A stretch of 64,000 nucleotides of DNA from Paraphysomonas bandaiensis (lineage: Eukaryota; Chrysophyceae): NCBI GenBank assembly GCA_965644295.1, contig CBFFRP010000216.1:1-64000 (forward strand). The letters run 5' to 3'. Of the stretch, positions 1 through 10,650 are shown one piece after another. The stretch's first letter is position 1. Each line of letters starts with the position of its first letter. The notes beneath the pieces were generated by a model that did no database searches, was not told where the DNA came from, and saw nothing but the letters and a program-made list of their open reading frames with translations. The position numbers and the translations under genes are program-made.

Positions 1-267
1 ACTTTATTATGATTGTATACACAATTGTGTGTGTTGTCATGCAACATCATGTCAACAACATGATAAATTATTTCTTTGTTCATAGCTATCCACTGCTCAA
101 CTTCCGTATCTTGAACTCGTCATGATATAATACTTCACGCTTGCACAGTTATAGCTATAGAGCAGCAACTTCTAGTATCTATTGACAGTACGATATTACT
201 GTTTTTCTGCATTGTATTTAACGTATTCTACAGTACTATCTTAGAGAAACGCATACGTACTCCAACA
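1..267 (-). repeat. 3' LTR of Copia element 1
   Basis: Nearly the same sequence recurs at 5203-5448. Read on the minus strand it starts TGTTGG right after the purine tract. The end at position 1 is set by the window, so the true LTR edge may be at position 10 (TG...CA limits) or outside the window. Confidence 0.88.
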
Positions 268-417
268 CTCCTCCTCAATGTAGAAACGAGTAATCGTCAT
301 TATACTGCAGCTATATATATCATCTAGTCATCTTAGGATAAAACGGATGTGAAAATCTTCATAAAGTAGATACTGTGAACATACACACTGGGCTGTGAAC
401 ACAGTTATGTGGGATTC

Positions 418-1770
418 TTACCCACTAAAAACACACCACTTAACCTTTCTTGTACCGCTTCTTCTGATTCTTCTCAAAACATTTGAAATGCTCCTCTTTT
501 CCCCTGTGATAGTTTCTTCATGGAGTTTAAAGAGCTTTGTAGATAACGCTTTTGTAAATATGTCGGCCGCCATATCCTTAGTCGATACGTGAACTCGACC
601 CGGCTGTGGAAACCTTCCATTTACGTGTTCCACGAACTCCAGTGGTACTTTATCTGAATGTGTTTTGATCTTTTTGTGGTAGACTGGATTTCTCTGACAT
701 GATCTTTTGCACTTCTTGCTGTCCATGAAGAATGGGGTTGGCTTCGTCAATGCGAGTCCTAGCTCTCGTAATACCCCCCGAAGCCACACCAGTTCTTGCA
801 TGGCCGCATATTCTGCCATATACTCGGACTCCATACTGGAAGTTGCAACTGTAGTCTGCAGTTTGGACTGCCATGCGATTGCTCCAGCACATAAGAATAC
901 AATATAACCGGTAGTTGAACGTCTCGTTAGTATATCACCTGCCCAGTCCGCATCACTAAATACATGTAAATCAAACTTACTCCCACTGAATTTGATTCCT
1001 TTGCTGGTGGTGCCTCTCAAATATTTCAATAAATGAATAGCTAAACGACACGATGCGTATGTAGGATTACTGCTGTATCTCGATAGTAGTCCGATTGCAT
1101 AGGCGAGATCTGGTCTTGTGTGGAGTGCGAGATACAGGATTGCTCCAATAATACTACGATACGGAAATTTTGAGACCCATTCCTCCTGTTCTGATGTAAG
1201 TTCCCGTTCTGCAGCTAGTAGTTCTTGTGCATTTGATGGCAACGGAGCTTCCTTATTCTTTCTACTGTTCCCCATGACATGGTTGAATTTCTGAATCACT
1301 TTCTCCGCATACTTTGATTGATCTAGTTTGAACCAGTCTTCGCCTCTCGTGATTCGAATATTTAGGAAACTTTGGCACTTTCCCATGTCCCTCATTTCAA
1401 ACGTTTGGCAGAACTTGTTCTTGACAAAAACAAGGAATTCAAAATCCACAGATGCGATAATGATGTCATCTACATACAGGAGTAATAACGTAAGTTTGCC
1501 TTGGTGCCAACGATAATATAAGCAGGTATCTAACACGCATGATCTAAACTGCATTGACTTTATGAATTTATCGATGTGGCGATTCCACTGACGCGGTGAG
1601 GCTCGTAAACCATATAGTGCTTTGATGAGTTTAAAACACCATCCATTGCTGAGCTCCTCATCTGGAGGTGGGTACATGTAGACATCTTCATCTAAATTTG
1701 CATAACAAAATGCAGAACTGACATCAAGCTGGTGTACATGCATATGGAACATAAAAGCAATTGCAATCAC
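418..1770 (-). pseudogene. Copia reverse transcriptase and RNase H (C-terminal pol)
   Basis: Carries the RT core (HQLDVSSAF, ALYGLRASPRQW, LLLLYVDDIIIA with the YVDD catalytic motif), the RSIIGAILYLA connection segment and the RNase H part (DADWAGD, RRSTTGYIVF, SSMESEYMA, DIFTKAL). Only its junction with the upstream frame is broken. About 150 bp of non-coding sequence separates its stop from the polypurine tract and 3' LTR. Confidence 0.92.
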
Positions 1771-2836
1771 GAGCCTGATAGTTATCCCTTTGACAACCGG
1801 TGCAAAATGTAGATGGCTCCTCCTCAGTTTTCTCCTGAAGATTTCCTAGTGCGACTAGTCGAGCTTTATACTTCTGTATGTTGCCTAGTATGTCACGCTT
1901 GAGTTTGTGAACATACTTACATCTGATTAATTTGACCCCAGATGGTCGACGTACTATCTTCAAAACGCCTCTTTTGTAAAGAGCTTTCTTCTCTATTCGT
2001 CTGGCTGTTCTCCATTCGTCCGCTTGAGGGGACCTCTCCGCCTCTAGAAAACTGTTCGGTTCATGGACGTGTTTATTCTCAGTACTCTCCTCTGAATCCA
2101 TGACATTTACATCGGCATCCATTACCTCTATCATGTTAATTTCTCCTAACACTGAAGCATTAGCTAGCCTCCTCCGTAAACGCTTACGTTTCTCTGCATC
2201 CCTTTTAGATACTCTCTGTAGGGTATTAGTACTGTTAGAATTTATAGTATCAGTATATTCAGGTACTCCCTGTTTTACTGCTCGATCAGGTTCTCCCTGA
2301 GCTGCATCTTCATCAAGTACTCCTTGAGTCATATCTTCATCAGGTGCTCCCTGAATAATACCATGGTTAACTAGCTGCTCCTGATGGCTCTCAGGTGCTG
2401 GGATAGTGGACGTACTCCGTCCATCAGTGGTACTAGAAGCGTCCCTCGTTCCCGTATATCCCGTGTATCCAGGCGTATTCCTTGTCATTACCTGAACATC
2501 TTCTATATGTATGGGTACCTTCTGCTCAATGTGGGTTCTCCCCGCAGTTACAAGTGACCGATAACCAACAATGACACCCTTTCTTTCTACCACTCTGGTG
2601 GTCTTGTACAACAGCCCGTCTTCATCGTCTATGTGAAAAGTCTTCACGAGATGCTGATAATCATTCACCGTCTTTGGTCTAGGTGCTGTTCGTACTCGGA
2701 GAGCGTCGATTTCTGCGTAATATTCTTCGGTGCGGGAAGGTATACTCTCATCTGTGAGTATGTGTACACACGTAATTACCTTATCGGTTGCTGGGAGATA
2801 CACCTGGTATCCAACTTTATCTTCCGAATATCCCAC
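1724..2836 (-). pseudogene. Copia integrase C-terminus and start of reverse transcriptase
   Basis: It opens with the GYSEDKVGYQVY segment that follows the integrase core in Copia polyproteins. A long low-complexity linker rich in D, E and Q follows, then the start of RT (KYKARLVALGN). It ends out of frame after EEEPSTF: the expected APVV motif lies in the +1 frame. A four-T run (plus-strand AAAA near 1804-1807) where three would keep the frame is the likely lesion. Confidence 0.88.
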
Positions 2837-5145
2837 TAGGTATCCCAGTCCTTTCGCCTGTCCGCCTTAGGTGTCAATATATAAGTTTTGCACCCCCATA
2901 CTCTAAAATATTTCAAACTGGGTGGCTGACCCGTGACATACTCATATGGGGACATGTATCCTCTGTCCGTCCTTGTAGGGAGTCTGATCAGTGTATAGCG
3001 AGCAACATGATACGCGTCTAACCAGAATGGAACCGGTAGGCCTGACTGCAACAACATCGCCAACGCCATCTCTGATGCAGTCCTGAATTTTCGCTCCTCT
3101 ACTGCATTCATTTCCGGACTATCTGTTGAAGACCAAGTATGTTTGTAGCAGCCTTGTGATCTCAAATAGCTCCTAAGTTCTTGATTTATGAGTTCTCCAG
3201 CTCCATCAGCGTGGTAGTGGTCCACTCTCAGCTTATATTGCCTAATCTCTCCTTCGAACACCTCTCTAAAAAACTGAATCACTTCTTCTTTAGTACGCTG
3301 GTTTACGCCTTTTACCCAGAACATCCTACTCGGGTGATGAGTTAGTTTGATCACGTAGCGCTCATCACCTCGAGCGGGAGTATTCAGAAATACATGCACA
3401 TCAGCCGATATGTCCGGCTTGACATCCGTATCCTCCTTTGTGTGAAACAAAACTCTCGTAATCTTTGATCTGGCACATATGCTACAGAGACAAGATTTTT
3501 TTAATGCAGTCTTCGATAGGTGCTTCCTCTGCAGATTTGAGCCAGTGAACAACATCCTTCTATGTGCCTCCGTTAGAGCCCCTTTGTTGAAATGGCCCAT
3601 TCTCCTATGCAGCAGTTCCAGCTCGTCCTCACCAGTCCTATCGCTAAGATTTACTTCACAATTACTCGGTGTAGACACATCTGGAAGCTCCAACAGCTGC
3701 TGAGTTGGAACTGCAGTCATTCCATTCTTCATGGGTCCCTCCAGTACCAGCTCACCGGTATTACAGTCATAAATTTGGATCCCATACCACACCGTGAATC
3801 GATAGCCCATTTCGTTCAGCTTACGTCCGGAGCACAGGCATCGATTGATCTGATCTGAAATTTCTATGTCTCTCCATGCTCCACGGGAACCCACACTTGT
3901 GATATGAATCTCTGATCCCTTCTTAGATCCGTTTATCACCTTTGATGTATTCATATGAGTGTCAAGCATGGTCACATCATTAATCAAGAACATTGATGAT
4001 GAACAGCATGTATCTATGTATGTATAGTGTTCAGCAGTACCAATCATACAACATGTGTTACTTTTATCATATATATCAACAGCACAGTCATAAAGCATAT
4101 TCGCCTCGGACTCCGAGTCAGACTCGGTTCCTCCTCTGCGGATATTCTCGAATGTGAAAACCTTCCCAGATTTCTGGGGTTTCTTGGTCTTTCCAGTCGA
4201 ATTTCGGGGACATTCGTTCGCGCGATGGTTTTTGGATTTGCATACTGTGCATCCTGTATATTCCTTACTGCCCGGTCTTTGTCCCTTCGTTTCCCCCTTT
4301 TTCTTCCTACATTGTTCTGTATTATGATTGTGTATTATACCTTTCTTCGAGCAATAAGTGCACTTCCTCTTTGTAGATACTCTCTCTTTCTTTCGAGGCT
4401 TTTCAATATGATTCAGCTCCTCCGTGCTCTTGCGCTTCTTCTCTATGATTTTCCTCCCATACTTGGTGTCGTCGAACTGTTCGATACGTTTGGATAACAA
4501 TTCGTATGGTACATCATCGGGCATTAAATACAGGGCATAATTCAAACCGTCATATTCATCACTGATAATTCCCTCCTTCAGCCTACTAATTTTTGATTCT
4601 TCCGTTACCGTTTGGTTATGCGCCTGAAGTTCACGAAGAAGCAGCTCAAAACGCAGTACATACTCTTTCGCGGTCTCCCCTGGCTTCATCTCGAATGATC
4701 CAAACTGAGCAAGCAGAGCACTAATCTTGTTTTGTGTTCCTCCTTCAAAACACGATTTAATAGTGCTAACCATCTCTCTGGCGCTGAACTTATTAACTCT
4801 TCCTTCAGCTGCCTTGAACTCCTTGTGCTTCAGATGAAACTTCTGCAGCGCCTTCGGAGATCGCTTCACCGCCTCTCTGCAGTATGAGTAGGCAATTGCA
4901 TTCGCCTTCCAATACTTGTCCACCGCTTCTTTGTAGGACTTAGTCTCAAGACTATTCAGGGGTTGAATTCCGAAATCCTCTTCCTCTGGTGGCCTTTCTA
5001 GAGCCACCTCACTCTGCTCCTTTCTCATAAGGAACGTCTCAAAGTCTTCGATCCATTGTTCAACGTTGCTCTCGTCGAACCATGGAACATCAGCTCTATC
5101 CTCCTTCTCTCCTCCGCATTCGCTACCATATTGACAAAAGACCAT
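2836..5145 (-). CDS. Copia gag, protease and integrase (first part of polyprotein)
   Basis: The frame is open from 5190; the first ATG is at 5145. Order of domains: gag-like N-terminal half, two zinc-knuckle motifs (the second is CX2CX4HX4C, CTVCKSKNHRANEC), a protease region with active-site motif IDTC instead of the usual DSGA, a GAG-pre-integrase HHCC segment (MGH...CSIC) and the DDE integrase core with HADGAGEL and EERKFRT. The frame stops at 2836-2838. The conserved continuation GYLVGYS is found one frame back, so a base has been lost near 2845-2860, or a -1 shift is needed. RT is in the next two frames. Confidence 0.9.
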   Translation of the reverse strand: MVFCQYGSECGGEKEDRADVPWFDESNVEQWIEDFETFLMRKEQSEVALERPPEEEDFGIQPLNSLETKSYKEAVDKYWKANAIAYSYCREAVKRSPKALQKFHLKHKEFKAAEGRVNKFSAREMVSTIKSCFEGGTQNKISALLAQFGSFEMKPGETAKEYVLRFELLLRELQAHNQTVTEESKISRLKEGIISDEYDGLNYALYLMPDDVPYELLSKRIEQFDDTKYGRKIIEKKRKSTEELNHIEKPRKKERVSTKRKCTYCSKKGIIHNHNTEQCRKKKGETKGQRPGSKEYTGCTVCKSKNHRANECPRNSTGKTKKPQKSGKVFTFENIRRGGTESDSESEANMLYDCAVDIYDKSNTCCMIGTAEHYTYIDTCCSSSMFLINDVTMLDTHMNTSKVINGSKKGSEIHITSVGSRGAWRDIEISDQINRCLCSGRKLNEMGYRFTVWYGIQIYDCNTGELVLEGPMKNGMTAVPTQQLLELPDVSTPSNCEVNLSDRTGEDELELLHRRMGHFNKGALTEAHRRMLFTGSNLQRKHLSKTALKKSCLCSICARSKITRVLFHTKEDTDVKPDISADVHVFLNTPARGDERYVIKLTHHPSRMFWVKGVNQRTKEEVIQFFREVFEGEIRQYKLRVDHYHADGAGELINQELRSYLRSQGCYKHTWSSTDSPEMNAVEERKFRTASEMALAMLLQSGLPVPFWLDAYHVARYTLIRLPTRTDRGYMSPYEYVTGQPPSLKYFRVWGCKTYILTPKADRRKDWDT

Positions 5146-5202
5146 TTTCAGATGATTAAGATCGTTGTAAGAGAAGTTTAAGTTAGTCAAACTAGATAGA
5201 TT

Positions 5203-5448
5203 ACTTTATTATGATTGTATACACAATTGTGTGTGTTGTCATGTAACACATGTCAACAACATGATAAATTATTTCGTTCATGTTAACCACTGCTCAACTT
5301 CCGTATCTTGAATCGTCATGATATAATACTTCAGTTTCACAGTTATAGCTATATAGCACCTTTGACTATTGACTACGTATTACTGTTTTTCACATTGTAT
5401 TTAACGTATTCTACAGTACTATCTTAGAGAACCATACGTATTCCAACA
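5203..5448 (-). repeat. 5' LTR of Copia element 1
   Basis: Direct repeat of 1-267 with indels. It lies just upstream (minus strand) of the gag ORF, and its outer edge is TGTTGGAATACG on the minus strand. It should carry the element's promoter. The minus-strand segment that follows is where a primer binding site belongs, but no match to a specific tRNA was recognised. Confidence 0.88.
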
Positions 5449-5946
5449 CTAATTATATATTCTGCTGAACGAGGGAAAGTATTAACAATGTTTTATAAAC
5501 ATATAATAGACGTAGCTATGTGGTAGTACTAGTTACAGTAGCAATGGTATAGAAGTAATGTTTATATTAAGTACTAGATCATACACAATATAATATATAA
5601 TCTTCTGGAATTGAGGCGTTCATCGATTGATGCCAGTCGTGGTGTATCAAGGCAACTACTGTTTCATTATATGTAGTACTTAAATCAATGCACTCAAAGC
5701 TAAGATATAAGAAAATAATACTCCATTAGACCAAATATCTCCGACACAGTCGAAAATATACGAAGCACGCATTTTCAAAAACTGACTACAAGCTCCATTA
5801 TGTTTCTCTACAGTTACACACCATGGTAATACCTTAAGACGGTTCAAACATTCATCACCATCATTCCTATATCCTATATATACAGTGTTCCACAACCATG
5901 ACCGTAAGAGAAAGAATAATACCCATGTTGGGGGTGAAACAGAGGT
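5449..5946. other. spacer between Copia element 1 and MND1 3' end
   Basis: AT-rich. A minus-strand frame at 5680-5895 contains a stretch vaguely like a protein-kinase subdomain IX (GDIWSNGVLF), but nothing else supports a gene. No repeat seen here is shared with the rest of the window. Confidence 0.5.
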
Positions 5947-6904
5947 TTACTTCACAGAAGGAATGTAGCTGAGATAGTCAAAGGACCCATCGATGCCAAG
6001 TAGCCTGTCAACCTACAGTAGAAATACCGCATAGTAGATTATATAATCAAAACTTGTATATAACATATTTCATTAACAGGTATGAAGCTACAAGTTAAGC
6101 AGCACGCATGTCCATGTCCTTTCGACATAGAGAAGCGAGGTACTACAATATTACATACACAATAAAAAACGATTACCTCTTTTCCAGCCATCCCTTTTTT
6201 CTTACACAAGTACTTCTTCACACTCCATATATTTTCCGTCCATCTATCAGCACTCTGATGGTTGATTTCAGCTTGACTTGTAATTCTTTTCACTTCTTCG
6301 GGATCATTCGCACTTCTCTTTGATATCTAACATAGATATAATGATGCCATTGTCACAGTAAAGTATAGTTAATTATATACCTGCACGTCCACTTCATGTA
6401 ACTCGTCTCTTAACCGCTTCAACTTTTCCAACTACATGAGCATGCCATTACTAAATCCACTATCAGCAGCATCATGTACATAAACCTACTTTAGAGGCAC
6501 GATCAGTGGCACATCTCACTGCCTGAAGCTCTTTGATTTTAACTTCCTCAGTTTCACAGTTGGATTTTGCCGACTTAATGGATTCTTCAAGAGCTGTGAC
6601 TTTGAGGGCATTTTCATGATAGGCTTGGATAGGGAAACTCCAAAAGAAGTTCGATGAACCAATCTTATCACAGTGAACCAAGGAGTCATCCACTAAACTT
6701 TGATTCTGATCTTTAATCTACAATTAGTACATGTCAATTACAAATGTTTCTCTCATAGAATCTTACAGTCTGCTGTACAACACCTCTTTTAGATGCTAAA
6801 TTTTCAATTTCTTTTAAATTAAAAGGCTCTTTTTGACTATGATAAATATCAAGAATGATTTGACGCTTTTCTTCAGCTGAAAGTCCTTTCTTCTTCTTAC
6901 TCAT
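5947..6904 (-). CDS. MND1: Meiotic nuclear division protein 1 (MND1)
   Basis: MND1 pairs with HOP2 to help RAD51/DMC1 with strand invasion in meiotic recombination. Five phase-0 exons read 6767-6904, 6490-6717, 6381-6431, 6177-6326 and 5947-6012, giving 210 aa, close to the family's usual size. Seen: the start MSKKKKGLSAEEKR, winged-helix residues, SLVDDSLV and GSSNFFWSFP (family: SLVDDGLV, GTSNYYWAFP), a central coiled coil, and the C-terminal block ADRWTENIWSVKKYL followed by GIDGSFDYL. The last intron (164 nt) is longer than the others (about 50). The gene is divergent from CSA across 496 bp. It implies a sexual cycle. Confidence 0.93.
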
Positions 6905-7028
6905 ACTGTGTATAAAGCCTAAATTGAAATCGGAATAGATGCAGAGTTTCTTGTAATATTACGGAGTTCTATCGTGCTTCTAATTAAGTATTTGGAATTG
7001 GCTCTATGCATATACCACATCAATACAT

Positions 7029-7310
7029 ACATACTGCTGGGGATGTATACGGTATACCATATCCACGCTGCTGCTGTATGTATTCGTATACCTCGTTTAG
7101 AAGTGTGTCCTGTATGTGAATACCTATACATTGCCACATTTTCTAGGAATTATACACAACTCTTCTGGTACAGCAGTATGAATACATACTGCTGTACGTA
7201 TAGGATTTTTACGTAGATATTTCGTACCATGATATACAGCTGGTGTACATATGTACATAGACAGCAGGTACTGCTGTATATATAGAGCAGTACATACATA
7301 CTGCTGTACT
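7029..7310. promoter_or_regulatory. divergent MND1/CSA spacer with clustered TACTGCTGTA motifs
   Basis: Four exact copies of TACAGCAGTA/TACTGCTGTA lie at about 7169, 7187, 7269 and 7299. The first two form a spaced inverted repeat. Partial copies (atactgctgg, gctgctgtat) lie at 7031 and 7070. The cluster sits between the two start codons (6904 and 7401). A promoter role is inferred from position and recurrence. Confidence 0.55.
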
Positions 7311-7400
7311 GGAGCAGATGCATGTCCTGTTAAGGTATTGATATACACACCTATCGATACAGAGAATAATAACCACATTGGCAATCTCCATGATATTGTT

Positions 7401-8961
7401 ATGAACCCATTGCTTATTAATTGGGAAAGAGAACGACATATTACGGGTTGCATATCCGGATGGGCCACTTCTCGTGAATTGTATCGCATAACACGCTGTC
7501 AGATCCTCAAGTCATCAGTGCTGTCTCTTGAGCTATCTGTACATCATGAAATACATTCAGGACATAGAGGTTCTGTTCATTGTATTGCTGTTGATGACGT
7601 GGAATCAAGATATGTCCTTTCGGGTGGAAATGATGCCAAAATATGTTTATATGACTTAGAGAGCAAGCAGTTGTCGGATTCTACAGCACAGCAAAGTGAC
7701 AGTGGTTCATTGCCAACGATTGTATCCCCTCCGATTTGCAGTACAACACGTAGTTCATCTACTGGTCATGAGTTTTCAGTGACATCTGTTTTCTGGTATC
7801 CTAATGACTCCGGTGCATTCATATCATCTGCATGTGATGGCAAGGTCCTTGTATGGGACACAGATTTATATGAAATAGCAGGGTGTTTTCAATTAAACAG
7901 TAAAGTATATAGTGCCAGCATGCATACCGATGGGGTTAATTCTTTGGTATTGTGCGCCACAGCTGATAAAGGCATACGTCTTTGTGACCTCTCTTCAGGT
8001 GAAACTACGCAACTTACAGCAGTATTCATGTAGCTAATAGAATGCGGATTTTGTATTGTTGCACTTTAGTTACTATCAATTATTAGCTGAACATTTGCAT
8101 GCAGGTGACTGCGCTCATATACTTGGTAATCCTTCTGACTGTGTTTATTCCGCCTCGTGGTGTCCGAACAACGAGTATCATGTCGCATCAGGCAACCAAG
8201 ATGGTAGGGTACAGATATTTGATATTCGTAGAGCTGGTCATCATGCCGTGTTAATGTCCTTTGATAGCCAACAAGACCACACCCATTTTATTAGCAGGTC
8301 CACATATCAAACAGTAAATTGGAATCGCCATGCAGCAGCACAGGCACATAGCAGGGACGTCATAAGCGTAAAGTACTCTCCCAGCGGACAACATCTCATA
8401 TCTTTTGGGAGCGATGGAAAGATACGGCTATGGGAAGCCGCTACAGGCTATTTGCATCCAATCCAGTACTCTCCTGCACGCAAGTCTAAAATGAGTTATT
8501 ATATTGATGTGTTTGATTATACGAATGAAGGAGCTGGAAGTGAATTACTAGCTTATCCTGATTGCGAAGGTAGTATTCTAATTGCATCGCTGTAGAGAGT
8601 GCTTCTATTTTTTGTAATATAACTTACTCCAGTTTTGTGTATAGGCAATATATTGCTGACGCCTATGCACTCGTCCACTGGTCAACCGGTTCACATTTTG
8701 CGTGGACATTTGGATGTGGTAAATGGCACTCAGCTTTTGCCAACTGGTCGTGCCATATCTTGTGGTAGAGATGGCATGATATTCTTGTGGGCACCACCTG
8801 TAGACAGTGAGGTGTTAGAAAGAGCATCCAACCATGGAAAATCAACAGTAGATGCGTGGTCAGATAGTGACAATGACAGCACCGAGGATGGAAACAATAA
8901 TAGAAGATCATTTGTGCCAGCTATTTTAGATATGTACCGACAGGATATTCGTAGTAGATGA
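7401..8961 (+). CDS. ERCC8: CSA/ERCC8-like WD40 repeat protein (transcription-coupled repair)
   Basis: CSA is the substrate receptor of a CUL4-DDB1 ubiquitin ligase that acts at RNA polymerase II stalled on DNA damage. Exons 7401-7998, 8105-8569 and 8645-8961 (introns 106 and 75 nt, both phase 1) give 459 aa; human CSA has 396. Matches to CSA in order: ESRYVLSGGNDAKICLYDLE, SVTSVFWYPNDSGAF, KVLVWDT, an RRAG segment after the fourth blade, HLISFGSDGKIRLW, LRGHLDVV and the acidic tail DAWSDSDND. The first ATG that gives a CSA-like N-terminus (MNPLLINWE) is at 7401. Convergent with the protease gene beyond. Confidence 0.9.
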
Positions 8962-9039
8962 TTGTGGTGATTTTTGTGATTGTATTTGTCGTGATAAGTA
9001 AATGTGAAGTTTATTTTATGTGAAGTGATTAATACACAG

Positions 9040-9601
9040 TAGGGATGCGTTACAAGTAATTGACGCAGGTTGTAGTAAATTATAATTGCGAGTATTATAT
9101 GCTGTCTTAATAAATTGACTATTAATTTATTATAAACCAAGTACTCAAGTACCCATACTCTATCCCCCGTCATAGCTTACTCAAGTGTCGTTTCATTCCA
9201 GAGGCGATGATTCATGAACATAGATAGCGCAAAATACTGTGGAAGAGTACTCGTAGGTAAATCAGTAACAATAACCTTAACTCTGTTGAATGAAAGCTTT
9301 CAACCTGATTGTTTGTGGCGTTGTGGCGTATATGTGCTTCATGCTGCCTGCTATCCTGAACTAGATCCTCATCTTGTTTTCAATAAGCAAAAATATATAG
9401 TCTGACTTTTTCTAATTGGTATCCCTTGCACCACACAAGTATTAGACTATGAGTGGGCAGAACAATATCAGGCACACATTAATATCGATACTCATCCCCC
9501 ACAACACCACGAAAAGGTGCGAGACCGACTTTGTTGAGGATGATCAATTATAATTGCTATTATTATTTGATGTCCCTGCAATTAATTGATACGCACCCCT
9601 G
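9040..9601. mobile_element. hAT-like non-autonomous element (MITE) with 8-bp target duplication
   Basis: The imperfect terminal inverted repeats are TAGGGATGCGTTACAAGTAA on the left and CAGGGGTGCGTATCAATTAA (reverse complement) on the right. The flanking octamers are ATACACAG and CTACACAG (7 of 8 identical), the 8-bp duplication typical of hAT elements. The interior carries a degenerate coding-like stretch (9415-9540) related to 44385-44545, with stops, and a block at 9172-9210 that recurs at 15797-15835. No intact transposase. Confidence 0.8.
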
Positions 9602-9605
9602 CTAC

Positions 9606-9900
9606 ACAGGGCAGAGGTATTGAAAGTTTTATTATCAGCAAAATGTGCACCAGCTTAATAGCTATTTAATGTCTTTTTATTTAGCAATAGGCGTTAAAAA
9701 CTCGTTCCGATATAGTGGCTAGTTGAATACTAGTCTACTAGTTAGACCTCTACCCATAACTAATCAGCACAAATTCTATTATCCTACTATTTAACGCTAC
9801 AGAAGCTGCTTGTGCGTCGCCGCAAGTACCAAGGTGCAACCACTTCCGTGCTCAATAGCTAGATGGACAAACCAGTCCAGCTAGATAGATATATCTACTT
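9606..9900 (+). repeat. dispersed repeat unit also present at 44020-44220
   Basis: Long matching blocks with 44020-44220 include agcaataggcgttaaaaa, ctagttagacctctacc, taactaatcag and atcctactat, ending in a hairpin. A partial second unit follows in tandem (about 9880-9995). It starts a few bases after the MITE at 9040-9601, so the two may be parts of one larger element. Confidence 0.75.
9800..9848 (+). ncRNA. structured hairpin repeat, copy A
   Basis: A 49-nt unit after the conserved leader atcctactatttaacgcta. The outer stem CAGAAG/CTTCCG has one A-C mismatch. The inner stem GCTTGTG/CGCAAGT closes over a CGTCGC loop. The alternative short hairpin GTAC-CAAG-GTGC is also possible. Copies B and C keep the fold with different bases. 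Family unknown and transcription unproven. Confidence 0.45.
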
Positions 9901-9944
9901 ATAACTAACTAGTACAAAATCTTATATCCTACTATTTAACGCTA

Positions 9945-9993
9945 CGAGAATTGCTTGTGCGTCGCCGCAAGCACCAAGGTGCGATCATTCTCG
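9945..9993 (+). ncRNA. structured hairpin repeat, copy B
   Basis: Same 49-nt layout. The outer stem is CGAGAA/TTCTCG, fully paired. Three base pairs differ from copy C with both partners changed. The inner hairpin GCTTGTGCGTCGCCGCAAGC is identical to copy C. Confidence 0.5.
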
Positions 9994-10117
9994 CTATATG
10001 ATAGATGTGTATGTCGGCATTGTGCCAAGTGGCTCAGAGGTATGTGGATAAAGGTGTTGATCTACTGTGAAGAAGCGTCGGAAACGGCTCTGTTGTTGTC
10101 CTAATCACTGAAACTGA

Positions 10118-10230
10118 CAGGGCTGCGTCAACTGTTAATTTTTCATTAATTGACGCAGGTTGTAATCAATTGTAATACCATTGCAAGTAATTGACAATTA
10201 ATTGATGCTAAAATATGTACTCAAGTAGCT
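10118..10230 (+). repeat. terminal part of the CAGGGCTGCGT hAT-like family
   Basis: Begins CAGGGCTGCGTCAACTG and continues with attaattgacgcaggttgta, which matches the left end of the element at 9040. The other end was not found, so this is a fragment or a solo terminus. A short direct duplication, gcatgtattacttctgcag, follows at about 10239 and 10327. Confidence 0.6.
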
Positions 10231-10650
10231 ATATATATGCATGTATTACTTCTGCAGACATATATTTTAGGGACGATGATCATTGACATAATAGGTTGCT
10301 CTAAATACTAAGTGGTGACCTCCTCGCATGCATGTATTACTTCTGCAGTAGATTTTCTATATTTTAGCTTTCAAGATAGCAACACTACGGTTCAAATTAA
10401 TATAACTACAACATGTAGTCAGTGCGATTATTACATCAATAGTTCATAACTATCGAACTGAAAATCAATTCAACATAATGTTGTTGATGCTATTGAGAAA
10501 TGATTGTACAATCGTTGCATTTAAGATAACCAATGGGTAAACTTCGTGCAGTTAGTGCAGCATATTTCAGACTCACTATTCGTACTCCATCACACAGCGT
10601 ACTGTATAAAGCAAGAACAGATAGACGTGCACAGCACATGAAGAAGGCCA

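Larger units (their letters stand above)
1..5448 (-). mobile_element. Ty1/Copia-type LTR retrotransposon, degenerate copy
   Basis: Two direct repeats (1-267 and 5203-5448) flank gag-protease-integrase-RT-RNase H coding sequence on the minus strand, the Copia domain order. The minus-strand LTR begins TGTTGG, a common Copia LTR start, and is preceded by a purine tract (GAGGAGGAG, near 268-277) fitting a polypurine tract. The LTRs differ by many substitutions and small indels, so the insertion is not recent. The pol reading frame is broken twice (near 2840-2860 and 1804-1807), so this copy is probably non-autonomous. The left LTR starts at the window edge, so the target-site duplication cannot be checked. 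Confidence 0.93.

Noticed and set aside
2836-2870. Programmed -1 frameshift in Copia 1
   Set aside because: No canonical slippery heptamer or evident pseudoknot, and a second frameshift elsewhere shows the copy is decaying.
5680-5895. Minus-strand 71-codon frame with a kinase-like GDIWSNGVLF stretch
   Set aside because: Only one short motif resembles a kinase; no catalytic loop, DFG or splice partners nearby. Not enough for a pseudogene call.
7124-7489. Minus-strand 121-codon and neighbouring frames over the MND1/CSA spacer
   Set aside because: They arise from the repeated ctgctgtatac-type motifs and overlap the CSA N-terminus.
9945-9993. tRNA or tRNA-derived SINE reading of the hairpin repeat
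   Set aside because: No acceptor stem, anticodon arm or proper A and B boxes; only the GCTTG/CAAGC and outer stems are supported.
9790-9995. Two nearby direct repeats that look CRISPR-like
   Set aside because: Only two units with a long unequal spacer in a eukaryotic genome; they belong to a dispersed repeat with a third copy at 44 kb.
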